From NCBI RefSeq assembly GCF_001279005.1, contig NZ_LGCN01000119.1, forward strand, positions 186,001-250,000: DNA of 64,000 nt, given 5' to 3'. The stretch comes from Streptomyces caelestis. Its GTDB lineage: Bacteria; Actinomycetota; Actinomycetes; Streptomycetales; Streptomycetaceae. Position 1 is the first letter of the stretch. The number at the start of each line of letters is the position of its first letter. The translations under genes were made by a program, and so were the position numbers. The notes under the pieces are model-generated. The model had not been told where the DNA came from and searched no databases. It saw only the letters and a list, made by a program, of their open reading frames with translations. Below, one piece after another: positions 25,709 to 34,497 of the stretch.

Positions 25709-27988
25709 ATGAGCGAGGCCAACCCCGTCAAGCGGGCAGCGAAGAAGATCACCGAGAAGCTGCAGGACGACGGATCGGCCCCGGCCGACGGCATTCCCGG
25801 ACGGCCCGGCCCCCAGCCGCCGTCCGTGGCGGAGCCGACCGAGCCCCGTGAGCCGTTGCCGCCGAAGCCGGACCAGAGCGGCCCGGCCACCGTGTCGCCC
25901 ACCGGCCAGCCCACCGGCGCCGACCAGGCCAGGGTGGCGCAGTCCGGGAGCTATCTGACCAACGCGCAGGGCACCCGGCTGTACGACACCGACCACTCGC
26001 TCAAGGCGGGTCCGCGCGGTCCCGTACTGCTCCAGGACCACCACCTGCGCGAGAAGATCATGCACTTCGACCACGAGCGCATCCCGGAGCGTGTGGTCCA
26101 CGCCCGCGGCGCGGGCGCGCACGGGGTCTTCCAGAGCTACGGCACGGCGGCCTCCGTGACCAAGGCGGGGTTCCTCGCCCCGGACGTCGAGACGCCGGTG
26201 TTCGTGCGGTTCTCCACCGTGGTCGGCTCACGGGGGTCCGCCGACACCGTGCGCGACACCCGCGGTTTCGCCACGAAGTTCTACACCAGCGAGGGTGTCT
26301 TCGACCTGGTCGGCAACAACATCCCGGTCTTCTTCATCCAGGACGCCATCAAGTTCCCCGACGTCATCCACGCCGCGAAGCCGCACCCGGACCGGGAGAT
26401 CCCGCAGGCGCAGAGCGCGCACGACACCTTCTGGGACTTCGTCTCGCTGCACACCGAGGCGACCCACCACACCATCTTCTTCATGGGCGACCGCGGCATC
26501 CCGCGCTCCTACCGCATGATGGAGGGCTTCGGCGTCCACACCTTCCGGCTGGTGAACGCCGAGGGCGGCACGACCCTGGTGAAGTTCCACTGGAAGCCCA
26601 AGCTGGGCGTGCACTCCCTGGTGTGGGACGAGGCGCTGACGATCAACGGCGTCGACCCGGACTTCCACCGCCGGGACCTCGCCGACGCCATCGAGGCGGG
26701 CGCCCATCCGCAGTGGGAGCTGGGCATCCAGACCTTCCCCGACACCCCGGAGCAGACCTTCGAGGGCATCGACCTGCTGGACCCGACGAACATCGTGCCC
26801 GAGGAGCTCGCCCCGGTGCAGCCGATCGGGCTGATGACCCTCAACCGGAACCCGTCCAACTTCTTCGCCGAGACGGAGCAGGTCGCCTTCCACGTCGGTC
26901 ACCTCGTGCCCGGTATCGACGTCACCGACGACCCGCTGCTCGCGGGACGGCTGTTCTCGTACCTGGACACCCAGATCACGCGCCTGGGCGGCCCCAACTT
27001 CCCGCAGCTGCCGATCAACCGCCCCCACGCCCCGGTCAACGACATGCTGCGCGACGGCATGCACCAGACCGCCGTGCACCGGGGCGTGGCCCCCTACCGG
27101 CCCAACTCCCTCGACGGCGGCTGCCCGTTCACCGCGGGCGCGGACATGAGCGCGTTCATCGAGACGCCGGTGACCGTCCCGGAGGGGCGGAAGGTGCGCG
27201 AGGCGCCGGAGTCGTTCGCGGACCACTTCAGCCAGCCCCGCCGGTTCTGGCTGAGCATGAGCCCGGTGGAGCGCGAGCACATCATCGGCGCGTATACCTT
27301 CGAGCTGGGCAAGTGCTACGAAGAGGCCATCAGGGTGCGGACCCTCCAGGTCCTGGCCAACATCGACCCCGAACTGTGCGCCGGCGTCGCCGAGGGCCTC
27401 GGTCTGCCCGCGCCCGAGCCCACCGTCCCGCTCGCCGACGTCGAACCGAGCCCGGCCCTCTCGCAGATCGGAGGGACCTGGCCGGTGGACGGCCGTGTCA
27501 TCGGCATCGTCGCCGGCCCGGACGGCGACCTCGAAGGCGTCCACGCGGTGCGCGACGCGGTGCTCGAGGCGGGCATGGTCCCGCTGGTCGTGGCGCCGGC
27601 CGGCGGCACGCTCGGCTCGGGCGACTCGGCCCTGACCGTCCAGCGCAGCTACGTCACCGCGCGCTCCGTCGAGTTCGACGCCGTACTGCTGGCCGGGGCG
27701 CCGGCCATGGGCGACGACCTGCCCGGCGCGCGCGACGGCAAGGGCGCGCCGTCCGCCGCGCAGCGGACGGCGACCGATCCGCGGATCGGGATGCTGCTGG
27801 CCGAGGCGTTCCGGCACGGCAAGGCGATCGGCGCGTGGGCGGGCGGCGAGGCGGCCCTGGAAGCGTCCGGCGTCCCCACCGACGCCCCCGGCGTCGTGGT
27901 CGGCGACTCCGGCTCCGCCGTCCTCGGGCAGGTCCGCGAGCTGCTGGGCTCGCACCGCGTCTGGGAACGCTTCACGGCCCGGGCCTGA
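25709..27988 (+). CDS. katE: Large-subunit catalase KatE (HPII type)
   Basis: 759 aa monofunctional haem catalase of the large-subunit clade. The N-terminal extension (about 75 residues) is typical of clade 2. Catalytic His131 lies in [12 protein letters not shown] and the haem-ligand tyrosine is Tyr418 in RLFSYLDTQ, matching E. coli HPII numbering within three residues. The C-terminal flavodoxin/DJ-1-like domain starts around 590 ([13 protein letters not shown]). ATG 25709 follows CGGAGGAG 10 nt upstream. Breaks down hydrogen peroxide in the cytoplasm, typically in stationary phase or stress; a possible SigB promoter lies upstream. Confidence 0.95.
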   Translation: MSEANPVKRAAKKITEKLQDDGSAPADGIPGRPGPQPPSVAEPTEPREPLPPKPDQSGPATVSPTGQPTGADQARVAQSGSYLTNAQGTRLYDTDHSLKAGPRGPVLLQDHHLREKIMHFDHERIPERVVHARGAGAHGVFQSYGTAASVTKAGFLAPDVETPVFVRFSTVVGSRGSADTVRDTRGFATKFYTSEGVFDLVGNNIPVFFIQDAIKFPDVIHAAKPHPDREIPQAQSAHDTFWDFVSLHTEATHHTIFFMGDRGIPRSYRMMEGFGVHTFRLVNAEGGTTLVKFHWKPKLGVHSLVWDEALTINGVDPDFHRRDLADAIEAGAHPQWELGIQTFPDTPEQTFEGIDLLDPTNIVPEELAPVQPIGLMTLNRNPSNFFAETEQVAFHVGHLVPGIDVTDDPLLAGRLFSYLDTQITRLGGPNFPQLPINRPHAPVNDMLRDGMHQTAVHRGVAPYRPNSLDGGCPFTAGADMSAFIETPVTVPEGRKVREAPESFADHFSQPRRFWLSMSPVEREHIIGAYTFELGKCYEEAIRVRTLQVLANIDPELCAGVAEGLGLPAPEPTVPLADVEPSPALSQIGGTWPVDGRVIGIVAGPDGDLEGVHAVRDAVLEAGMVPLVVAPAGGTLGSGDSALTVQRSYVTARSVEFDAVLLAGAPAMGDDLPGARDGKGAPSAAQRTATDPRIGMLLAEAFRHGKAIGAWAGGEAALEASGVPTDAPGVVVGDSGSAVLGQVRELLGSHRVWERFTARA

Positions 27989-28187
27989 CACCCCGGCCCC
28001 GGCCGCGCTCGGCCCCCGGCGACCGGCTCGCCCCGGCCGCCGGGGGAGCGGACCGGCGCCGGTGGGTCCCCGGCGGCCGGGCCGGACCCTCGGCGCGCCG
28101 TCGGAGCCCGTGCGGCGGTGCGTGAGAGCGGCCGGCCGCACGAGCGGCCCCGATGGCACCAGGCGCTGCCGGCCGCCCTGCCCGTCC

Positions 28188-28323
28188 GTCCGCGCGGTCG
28201 TGGGGGTGGCCGGACGGTTGTCGGCGGGTGTGTGGTGATCGGTTCGGGCTGGTGGTGGTGAGTGCCTCCGCCCTGGGTGTCCGCGCGGTCGTGGGGGTGG
28301 CCGGACGGTTGTCGGCGGGTGTG
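28188..28323. repeat. Two identical 45-bp direct repeats in the katE downstream gap
   Basis: Copies at 28188-28232 and 28279-28323 are identical over 45 bp (beginning GTCCGCGCGGTCGTGG) with a 46-bp spacer, so the period is 91 bp. They sit in the 530-bp gene-free gap 27989-28519, which otherwise shows only GC-rich sequence. The spacer is not CRISPR-like in context and only two copies exist. Confidence 0.85.
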
Positions 28324-28519
28324 CGGCGGCCGCCTCGGACCCGGTGGCGGCGAGGTGCGTGCCACCCGTCGCCCGTCCGGCCGCGGCGCCGGACGAGCCG
28401 CGGTCCGGTCGGCCGCGGTGTGCCGTCCCGTCACCGTACAGTGGGGGGACGGCCGGATTCCGACGGAACCGGCCGGCGGGCACCCGTACCGCCTCCCCGC
28501 CCGAGAAGCCGGTCAGGAC

Positions 28520-29701
28520 ATGCGCCACCACCCCTCCCCGCCCCACGGCCCGCAGGAGCCGCTCTTCGGCCTCGACGCGTTGCCGGCGCCGCCGGCGGCC
28601 GAGCCGGCGCCGTCCGCTCCCGCCTTCCGGGACTCCGCGCAGGCGCGCCGGCTTCTCGCGATCCGGGAGATCCACGCCGAACCGGCCGCCGCCGCCTCGC
28701 CCCGCGGGCGGCAGGTCCTCGCCCGGTTCCCCGGAGCCCGGCTGATCGAGACGGACTCCCACTGGCGCGTCCCCGAACTGCACGGCAACGAGGGCAGCGC
28801 CGACCGCTGGATGCGGATCAAGCGCGAGACCCTCGTCCTGGGCGTGAAGAAGACACTCACCACGCGCCCCAACGGCCGCTCCGCCGACTGGATCGCCCCC
28901 GGCCCGTCCAACGGCTGCGCCCTGTCCTGCGTGTACTGCTACGTGCCCCGCCGCAAGGGCTTCGCCAACCCGATCACCCTCTTCACCAACATCGACCGGA
29001 TCATCGCCCACCTCGGCCGCCACGTCGCCGCCCAGGGCCCCAAGACGGAGCCCAACCAGTGCGACCCCGGGGCCTGGGTGTACGACATCGGGGAGAACGG
29101 CGACTGCTCCGTCGACGCCCTCGTCTGCGACAACACCGCCGACCTGGTGCGCGCCTTCCGCGACTGGCCCACCGCGAAGGCGTCCTTCGCGACCAAGTTC
29201 GTCAACCCCGACCTGCTGGAGCTCGACCCGCGCGGCCGCACCCGCATCCGGTTCTCGGTGATGCCGGCCGACGACTCACGCCTGCTGGACCTGCGCACCA
29301 GCCCGGTCGACCGGCGGATCGCCGCCGCCGCGGACTTCCTCGACGCCGGGTACGAGGTGCACTTCAACCTCTCGCCCGTCGTCGTCCGCCCCGGCTGGCA
29401 GGACGCCTGGGCCGAACTGCTGCGGCACATGGACGACGTACTGCCGCCGCGCGTGAAGCGGCAGGCCCGCGCCGAGGTCATCATGCTCACCCACAACGCG
29501 GACCTGCACGAGGTCAACCTCCGCTGGCACCCGCGCGGCGAGGACGTGCTGTGGCAGCCCGCCGCGCAGGAGACCAAACGCTCCCAGAACGGCGCCCTCA
29601 ACCTCCGCTACCGCGCCGACATCAAGCGCCGGGCCCTCGCCGACCTGCGGGAACTGGTCGCCCGGTGCGCGCCGTGGCTCGATATCCGCTACGCCTTCTG
29701 A
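28520..29701 (+). CDS. Spore-photoproduct-lyase-like radical SAM protein
   Basis: 393 aa. The radical SAM cluster motif is Cys133-x3-Cys137-x2-Cys140 (GCALSCVYCYVPRRKGFANP). Flanking blocks (SHWRVPELHGNEG, RIKRETLVLGVKKTL, GPKTEPNQCDPGAWVYDIGENGDCSVDALV, HNADLHEVNL) match the actinobacterial spore photoproduct lyase family. In Bacillus, SPL reverses the spore thymine dimer; whether streptomycete members do so is not established. ATG 28520 is preceded only by a weak CAGGA, so the N-terminal 50 residues (Pro/Ala-rich) are less certain. Monocistronic. Confidence 0.85.
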   Translation: MRHHPSPPHGPQEPLFGLDALPAPPAAEPAPSAPAFRDSAQARRLLAIREIHAEPAAAASPRGRQVLARFPGARLIETDSHWRVPELHGNEGSADRWMRIKRETLVLGVKKTLTTRPNGRSADWIAPGPSNGCALSCVYCYVPRRKGFANPITLFTNIDRIIAHLGRHVAAQGPKTEPNQCDPGAWVYDIGENGDCSVDALVCDNTADLVRAFRDWPTAKASFATKFVNPDLLELDPRGRTRIRFSVMPADDSRLLDLRTSPVDRRIAAAADFLDAGYEVHFNLSPVVVRPGWQDAWAELLRHMDDVLPPRVKRQARAEVIMLTHNADLHEVNLRWHPRGEDVLWQPAAQETKRSQNGALNLRYRADIKRRALADLRELVARCAPWLDIRYAF

Positions 29702-29758
29702 CGGAGCGGCAGCAACCCGTTCCGGCTTCCTCCCAGGTCACCCCCCGGTAACGGAAAT

Positions 29759-29777
29759 TAAGGGTAGGCTAACCTTG
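29759..29777 (+). promoter_or_regulatory. Iron box (DmdR1/IdeR-type operator)
   Basis: TAAGGGTAGGCTAACCTTG matches 15 of 19 positions of the actinobacterial iron box TTAGGTTAGGCTAACCTAA. A TAGGCT -10 hexamer (29765-29770) lies inside it, only 12 nt before the GTG start, so repression by iron-loaded DmdR and a nearly leaderless mRNA are likely. Confidence 0.72.
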
Positions 29778-29781
29778 CCTC

Positions 29782-30636
29782 GTGATTCCTGCTGAAGAGG
29801 CGGCCCCGGGCCCGCGCGGCCATCAACTGTCGGCCACCGACGTGACCGTGGCGTACGACGGCGCCGACGTCGTGCACGACGCGGCGCTGACCCTGCGGCC
29901 CGGCGAAGTGACCGCCCTGGTGGGCCCGAACGGCAGCGGCAAGTCGACCCTGCTGCGCACCGTCGCCCGGCTGCAACGGCCGCGGAGCGCCACGCTCACG
30001 ATCGACGCCGGAACCGACGCACTGGCCCTCGGCCCCCGGGAGTTCTCCCGCCGCGTCGCCCTGCTGCTCCAGGGACGCCCCACCCCCAGCGGTCTCAGCG
30101 TGCGGGACGTCGTCGAGTTCGGCCGCTACCCGCACCGGGGACGGTGGGGCGGCGCGGACCCCGGCGGCCGCGCCGCCGTGGACCGCGCCCTCGCCCTCAC
30201 CGGCGTCGCCGAACTCGCCGACCGCGGCGCCGAACACCTCTCCGGAGGACAGCTCCAGCGCGTGTGGCTGGCCGGCTGTCTCGCCCAGGAGACCGGCGTC
30301 CTCCTCCTCGACGAACCGACCACCTACCTCGACCTGCGCTACCAGGTCGAACTCCTCGACCTCATGCGCGACCTGGCCGACGAGCACGGCATCGCCGTCG
30401 GCGTCGTCCTGCACGACCTCGACCAGGCGGCGGCCGTCGCCGACCGGATCGTGCTCCTCGCGGCCGGACGCGTCGTCGCCGAGGGCCCGCCCGAGGACGT
30501 CCTCACCCCGCAGCGCCTGACCGAGGTCTACGGCATCCGGATCGAGGTCGACACCGACCCCCTCACCGGCCGGCTGCGCACCCGCGCCCTCGGCCGTCAC
30601 CACACCCGAAGCGAAAGGCTCGGCACCACCTCATGA
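29782..30636 (+). CDS. Iron-siderophore ABC transporter ATPase
   Basis: 284 aa FecE/FhuC-type ATPase. Walker A GPNGSGKS (48-55), signature HLSGGQLQRVWLAG (about 152) and Walker B VLLLDEPTTYLDLRYQ (about 173), where the TTYLD-x-R-YQ sequence is specific for siderophore importers. GTG 29782 has no Shine-Dalgarno and lies just after the -10, so translation is probably leaderless. First gene of a three-gene operon with the binding protein and a double permease. Iron control comes from the box upstream. Confidence 0.9.
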   Translation: MIPAEEAAPGPRGHQLSATDVTVAYDGADVVHDAALTLRPGEVTALVGPNGSGKSTLLRTVARLQRPRSATLTIDAGTDALALGPREFSRRVALLLQGRPTPSGLSVRDVVEFGRYPHRGRWGGADPGGRAAVDRALALTGVAELADRGAEHLSGGQLQRVWLAGCLAQETGVLLLDEPTTYLDLRYQVELLDLMRDLADEHGIAVGVVLHDLDQAAAVADRIVLLAAGRVVAEGPPEDVLTPQRLTEVYGIRIEVDTDPLTGRLRTRALGRHHTRSERLGTTS

Positions 30637-31616
30637 GACGCCTCCTGCTCACCGCGCCCCTGGCCACCGCCGCCGCTCTCCTGCTGGCGGCCTGCGGCAC
30701 CACCGAACCCGCCGCCGACGACGCCGGCGCCAAGGAGTCCGCGCAGGCCATCACCCTCACCGATGCCACCGGCGCGAAGGTGGAACTCGACGGCCCCGCC
30801 GAGAAGGTCGTCGGCACCGAGTGGAACGTCGTCGAGCACTTGGTCTCCCTCGGCGTCGACCCGGTGGGCGTCGCCGACGTCAAGGGCTACACCACCTGGG
30901 ACGCCGCCGTCCCGCTCAAGAACGAGCCCACGGACATCGGCACCCGCGGCGAGCCCAGCATGGACACCATCGCCTCGCTCGAGCCCGATCTGATCGTGGC
31001 CACCACCGACCTGCAGCCCGACGCCGTCAAGCAGTTGCGCAAGGTCGCCCCGGTCCTGGAGGTGAAGTCCGCCGACGCCGCCGACCCGATCGGGCAGCTG
31101 CTGAAGAACGTCGACCTCATCGCCGAGGCCACCGGCACCACCGAGCGCGCGGCCACGCTGAAGAAGGACTTCGACGCCAAGCTCGCCGAGGGGAAGAAGG
31201 CCCTCGCCGACGCCGGTCTGGACGGCGCGGAGATCGCCTTCGCCGACGGCTACGTCGCCTCCAACCAGGTCTCCCTGCGCCCCTACACCTCCGGTTCGCT
31301 GATCGGCGCCGTCAACGAGCGGCTCGGACTGAGGAACGCCTGGAAGCAGAAGGGCGACGAGGCCTACGGCCTGGCCGCCACCGACGTCGAGGGGCTGACC
31401 GACCTGGGCAAGGTGAACTTCGCCTACATCGGCAACGACGGCGACGCCGCCAGCGACCCCTTCGGCAAGGAGCTCGCCGACAACTCGGTGTGGAAGTCCC
31501 TGCCGTTCGTGAAGTCCGGCGACGTCCACCGGCTGGACGACGGCATCTGGATGTTCGGCGGCACCGGCTCGATGGAGGCGTACGCCGACTCCCTCGTCGC
31601 CTCGCTGACGAAGTAG
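30633..31616 (+). CDS. Iron-siderophore-binding lipoprotein
   Basis: 327 aa extracytoplasmic receptor of the FecB/FhuD fold (Peripla_BP_2). Signal peptide with lipobox LLAAC, lipidated Cys21. The N-lobe starts ITLTDATGAKVELDGPAEKVV, as in ferric siderophore receptors. ATG 30633 overlaps the ATPase stop as ATGA. It delivers the ferric siderophore to the fused permease encoded next. Ligand unknown; no siderophore biosynthesis gene is in the window. Confidence 0.9.
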   Translation: MRRLLLTAPLATAAALLLAACGTTEPAADDAGAKESAQAITLTDATGAKVELDGPAEKVVGTEWNVVEHLVSLGVDPVGVADVKGYTTWDAAVPLKNEPTDIGTRGEPSMDTIASLEPDLIVATTDLQPDAVKQLRKVAPVLEVKSADAADPIGQLLKNVDLIAEATGTTERAATLKKDFDAKLAEGKKALADAGLDGAEIAFADGYVASNQVSLRPYTSGSLIGAVNERLGLRNAWKQKGDEAYGLAATDVEGLTDLGKVNFAYIGNDGDAASDPFGKELADNSVWKSLPFVKSGDVHRLDDGIWMFGGTGSMEAYADSLVASLTK

Positions 31617-31620
31617 CGCG

Positions 31621-33687
31621 ATGGCCGTCACCGCCACCACTCCCACCGCCCGTCCGGCGACGGTGTCGTCCCGGGCGGGCGCGGCCGCGGTGACGAGCGC
31701 GCTCGTGCTCCTGGTCGCCGCCCTCGCCGTCGTCGACATCACCCAGGGCACCGCCGCGGTCGGCCCGGCCGAGGTCCTCAAGGCCCTCACCGGACGGGCC
31801 GACCCGGCCGACGCGTCCGTCGTCATCGCCTCACGGCTGCCCCGCATGACCGCCGGACTCCTCGTGGGCGCGGCCCTCGGCGCGGCCGGCGTCGCCCTGC
31901 AGGCCGTCAGCCGCAACGTCCTGGCCTCCCCGGACACCCTCGCCGTCAACGCGGGCTCCTACTTCGCCCTCGGCGTCGCCGCCGTCACCGGTGTGTCCCT
32001 GCCGCTGCTCGCCTCCTCGGGCATCGCCTTCGCCGGCGGACTCGCGGCGGCGGCCGTCGTCCTCGGACTGTCGGGGCTCGGCGCCGGCACCGTACGGCTG
32101 GTGCTCGCCGGCACCGCGCTCGCCCTCGGGCTCACCGCCGTCACCGAGGGGCTGCTCCTGCTGTTCCCGCGGCAGACCGAGGGCCTCTACCAGTGGAACC
32201 AGGGCAACATCGGCCAGAACGGCTTCGACGGCGTCCTTCAGATGCTGCCCGTCGCCGTCGTCGCACTCACCGGTCTGCTGCTCATCGCCCGCCGGGTCGA
32301 CGCCCTCGCCCTCGGCGACGACGCGGCCCGCGGACTCGGCGTCCCGGTGCGGGCCACCCGCGTCACGGCCGTCGTCCTGGCGACCCTGCTCTCCGCGGCG
32401 GCCGTCACCCTGGCCGGCCCGATCGGCTTCGTCGGCCTGTGCGCCCCGGCCCTCGCCCGCCCGCTCGCCCGCCGGGCCCGTGGGCTGCGGCGGCTGCGGG
32501 CGGGCGTGCCGGTCGCGGGCCTCGTCGGCGCCGCGCTGGTGCTCGGGGCGGACGTGCTGCTGCGCGCGTTCGTCGACGCGGACACCGCCGTCGCGGTGCC
32601 CACCGGCGTGGTCACCAGCCTCGTCGGCGCGACGTTCCTGGTGGTGATGGCGGCCCGGCTCCGCGACACCGCCGGTGCCGCCGCGCCGGACAGGCTGCGC
32701 ATCCGCAGCCGCGCCGTCTTCCTCACCACGCTCACCGTGCTGACGGTCGTCCTGGCCGGCGTCACCGTCGCCGCCGTCCTGCTGGGCGACAGCAAGCTGC
32801 TGCTGGGCGACGTGGCCAACTGGGCGCAGGGCAGGGCGGGCAGGACCGTCTCCTTCGTCCTGGACACCCGTGTGCCCCGGGTGTCCGCCGCGCTCCTCGC
32901 CGGAGCGGCGCTCGCACTGGCCGGCACCCTGGTGCAGGCCGTCACCCGCAACCCGCTGGCGGAACCCGCCGTCCTCGGCGTCTCCGGCGGCGGCGCGCTC
33001 GGCGCCGTGATCCTCGTGACGACGGTCCCCGTCGCCGGGGGCTGGGGCGTCGCCGGGGCGGCCTTCGCCGGATCCGCGGTCACCGCGGTCGTCGTGTTCG
33101 GCCTCGCCGCGCGCGGCGGCTACCGGCAGAACCGGCTGGTGCTCGTCGGCATCGGCGCCGCGACCGCCACGACGGCCCTGATCAGCCTGCTGATCGTGCT
33201 CACCGATCCGTTCAACGCGACCAAGGCCCTCACCTGGCTGTCGGGCTCCACGTACGGCCGGACCCTGCCCGACGTCCTCCCCCTCGCCGTCGTCCTCGCG
33301 GTCGGCGTCGCGGTGGCCGGAGTGCGGCACCGGGAACTCGACCTGGTCTCCCTCGACGAGGACACCCCCCGGCTCCTCGGACTCGACCCGGCGCGCGGGA
33401 GACTGGGCTTCCTCGTCCTGAGCGTGCTGCTCAGTGCCACCGCCGTCGCCGCCGCGGGCACCATCGGCTTCGTCGGCCTGGTCGCCCCGCACGCGGCGCG
33501 CGCCCTCGTCGGACGGCGGCACACCCGCGTCCTGCCGGTCGCGCTGCTCCTCGGCGCCGTCCTGGTGTGCACGGCCGACCTGGTGGGCCGCACCGTGATC
33601 GCCCCCGCCCAACTGGGCGCCGGCCTGATGACGGCCGTGATCGGAACGCCGTACTTCCTGTACGTGCTGGTGCGCAGCCGCCGGTAG
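31621..33687 (+). CDS. Fused double-length iron-siderophore permease (FhuB-type)
   Basis: 688 aa with two tandem FecCD permease modules (about 1-345 and 355-688), each with the motif pattern RLPRMTAGLLVGAALGAAGVALQAVSRN / RVPRVSAALLAGAALALAGTLVQAVTRNPLAEP and a GFVGL ATPase-contact loop. About 20 hydrophobic segments. The fusion replaces the usual separate C and D permeases, so one polypeptide forms the whole channel. It starts 4 bp after the receptor gene and is clearly the last gene of the operon. Confidence 0.92.
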   Translation: MAVTATTPTARPATVSSRAGAAAVTSALVLLVAALAVVDITQGTAAVGPAEVLKALTGRADPADASVVIASRLPRMTAGLLVGAALGAAGVALQAVSRNVLASPDTLAVNAGSYFALGVAAVTGVSLPLLASSGIAFAGGLAAAAVVLGLSGLGAGTVRLVLAGTALALGLTAVTEGLLLLFPRQTEGLYQWNQGNIGQNGFDGVLQMLPVAVVALTGLLLIARRVDALALGDDAARGLGVPVRATRVTAVVLATLLSAAAVTLAGPIGFVGLCAPALARPLARRARGLRRLRAGVPVAGLVGAALVLGADVLLRAFVDADTAVAVPTGVVTSLVGATFLVVMAARLRDTAGAAAPDRLRIRSRAVFLTTLTVLTVVLAGVTVAAVLLGDSKLLLGDVANWAQGRAGRTVSFVLDTRVPRVSAALLAGAALALAGTLVQAVTRNPLAEPAVLGVSGGGALGAVILVTTVPVAGGWGVAGAAFAGSAVTAVVVFGLAARGGYRQNRLVLVGIGAATATTALISLLIVLTDPFNATKALTWLSGSTYGRTLPDVLPLAVVLAVGVAVAGVRHRELDLVSLDEDTPRLLGLDPARGRLGFLVLSVLLSATAVAAAGTIGFVGLVAPHAARALVGRRHTRVLPVALLLGAVLVCTADLVGRTVIAPAQLGAGLMTAVIGTPYFLYVLVRSRR

Positions 33688-33704
33688 CCCGCGCGGGCGG
33701 ACTG

Positions 33705-33744
33705 CCGGACGCCGTCGGCCCGTCGCGGGACCGGCGGCGTCCGG
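33705..33744 (+). terminator. Terminator of the siderophore operon
   Basis: 10-bp stem CCGGACGCCG/CGGCGTCCGG (33705-33714 with 33735-33744), 18 nt after the permease stop. The rest of the 420-bp gap up to 34107 shows no supported gene. Confidence 0.65.
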
Positions 33745-34107
33745 CCCGGTGCACGACGGGCTCGGCCGAAGACCTTGACGGCCTGGTGGCACCTCCACGC
33801 GGTGCCGGCGCGGGCGGTCTTCGGGGAAGAGGCTGTCGAGCCGTGACGCGTGTGCGCTGAAGGCGCCCGCGGCCTTCGGCCCGGTCCGCGCTCCAGGAGG
33901 TGTGGCTCGACGCGCCGGTCCGCGTCCGGCCCGCGACGGACCTGGAGCCCGTCCGCGGGTGCGGCGTCGGCGGCCGTGGCGGTGCCGAGGACGCCGGGGC
34001 CGGGGCCGGGGCGGCGAGCGCGGTGGCGGGTCCTCGGTTCACCTCACGCGCACCCGACGGGCCGTCACCCCCCGGCCGCGCATCCGGACGATCGTGGCGG
34101 AACGTGC

Positions 34108-34380
34108 TCAGGCCCGCGCGGTACGGGGCGGCCGGTACGTCCATCCCCGGTCCGCGTCGGTGATCGGCCGCAGGACGCGGGCCGGGGTTCCGGCGACGAC
34201 CGTCATCGGCGGCACGTCGGCGGTCACCACACTGCCCGCGCCGCCGACCGAGCCCCGCCCGACGGTCACCCCGGGCAGGACCACCGCGCCGGCGGCGGCG
34301 AGCTCCTTGCCGCGCAGCCGCTCCTCCTCGAGGCGGTCGAGACCGGGCGCCGAGTCGGTGCACAGCTCGTGGGCCGCCAT
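34108..34380 (-). pseudogene. Internally deleted sugar O-acetyltransferase (Maa/NodL-like)
   Basis: The 90-codon frame joins an N-terminal helix segment ([27 protein letters not shown]) directly to the C-terminal left-handed beta-helix end ([22 protein letters not shown], then VAGTPARVL). Maltose/galactoside acetyltransferases are about 180-200 aa; roughly 100 residues with most hexapeptide repeats and the catalytic histidine region are missing. The reading frame stays open across the junction. Most likely a non-functional deletion derivative; a small working protein is less likely. Confidence 0.72.
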
Positions 34381-34451
34381 GCGGCGGTGTACCTCGCGCT
34401 CGGCGCCGTCGTCCTGTGCCACGGGTTCTCCACGGGTGTCGTGGAAACGGA

Positions 34452-34483
34452 CCGGCCGCACCACGGGGCGGTGGTGCGGCCGG
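34452..34483 (-). terminator. Strong terminator of the GH30 gene
   Basis: Perfect 13-bp stem CCGGCCGCACCAC/GTGGTGCGGCCGG (34452-34464 with 34471-34483), loop of 6, 14 nt downstream of the GH30 stop. Confidence 0.82.
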
Positions 34484-34497
34484 GCGGGGCGGACCGG

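Noticed and set aside
28188..28323. CRISPR array
   Set aside because: Only two repeats of 45 bp with one spacer, no palindromic repeat and no cas genes.
26228..29023. 931-codon minus-strand open frame opposite katE
   Set aside because: It is antisense to a clear catalase, has Gly/Arg/Val-rich low-complexity translation and reads through two intergenic regions; a by-product of high GC.
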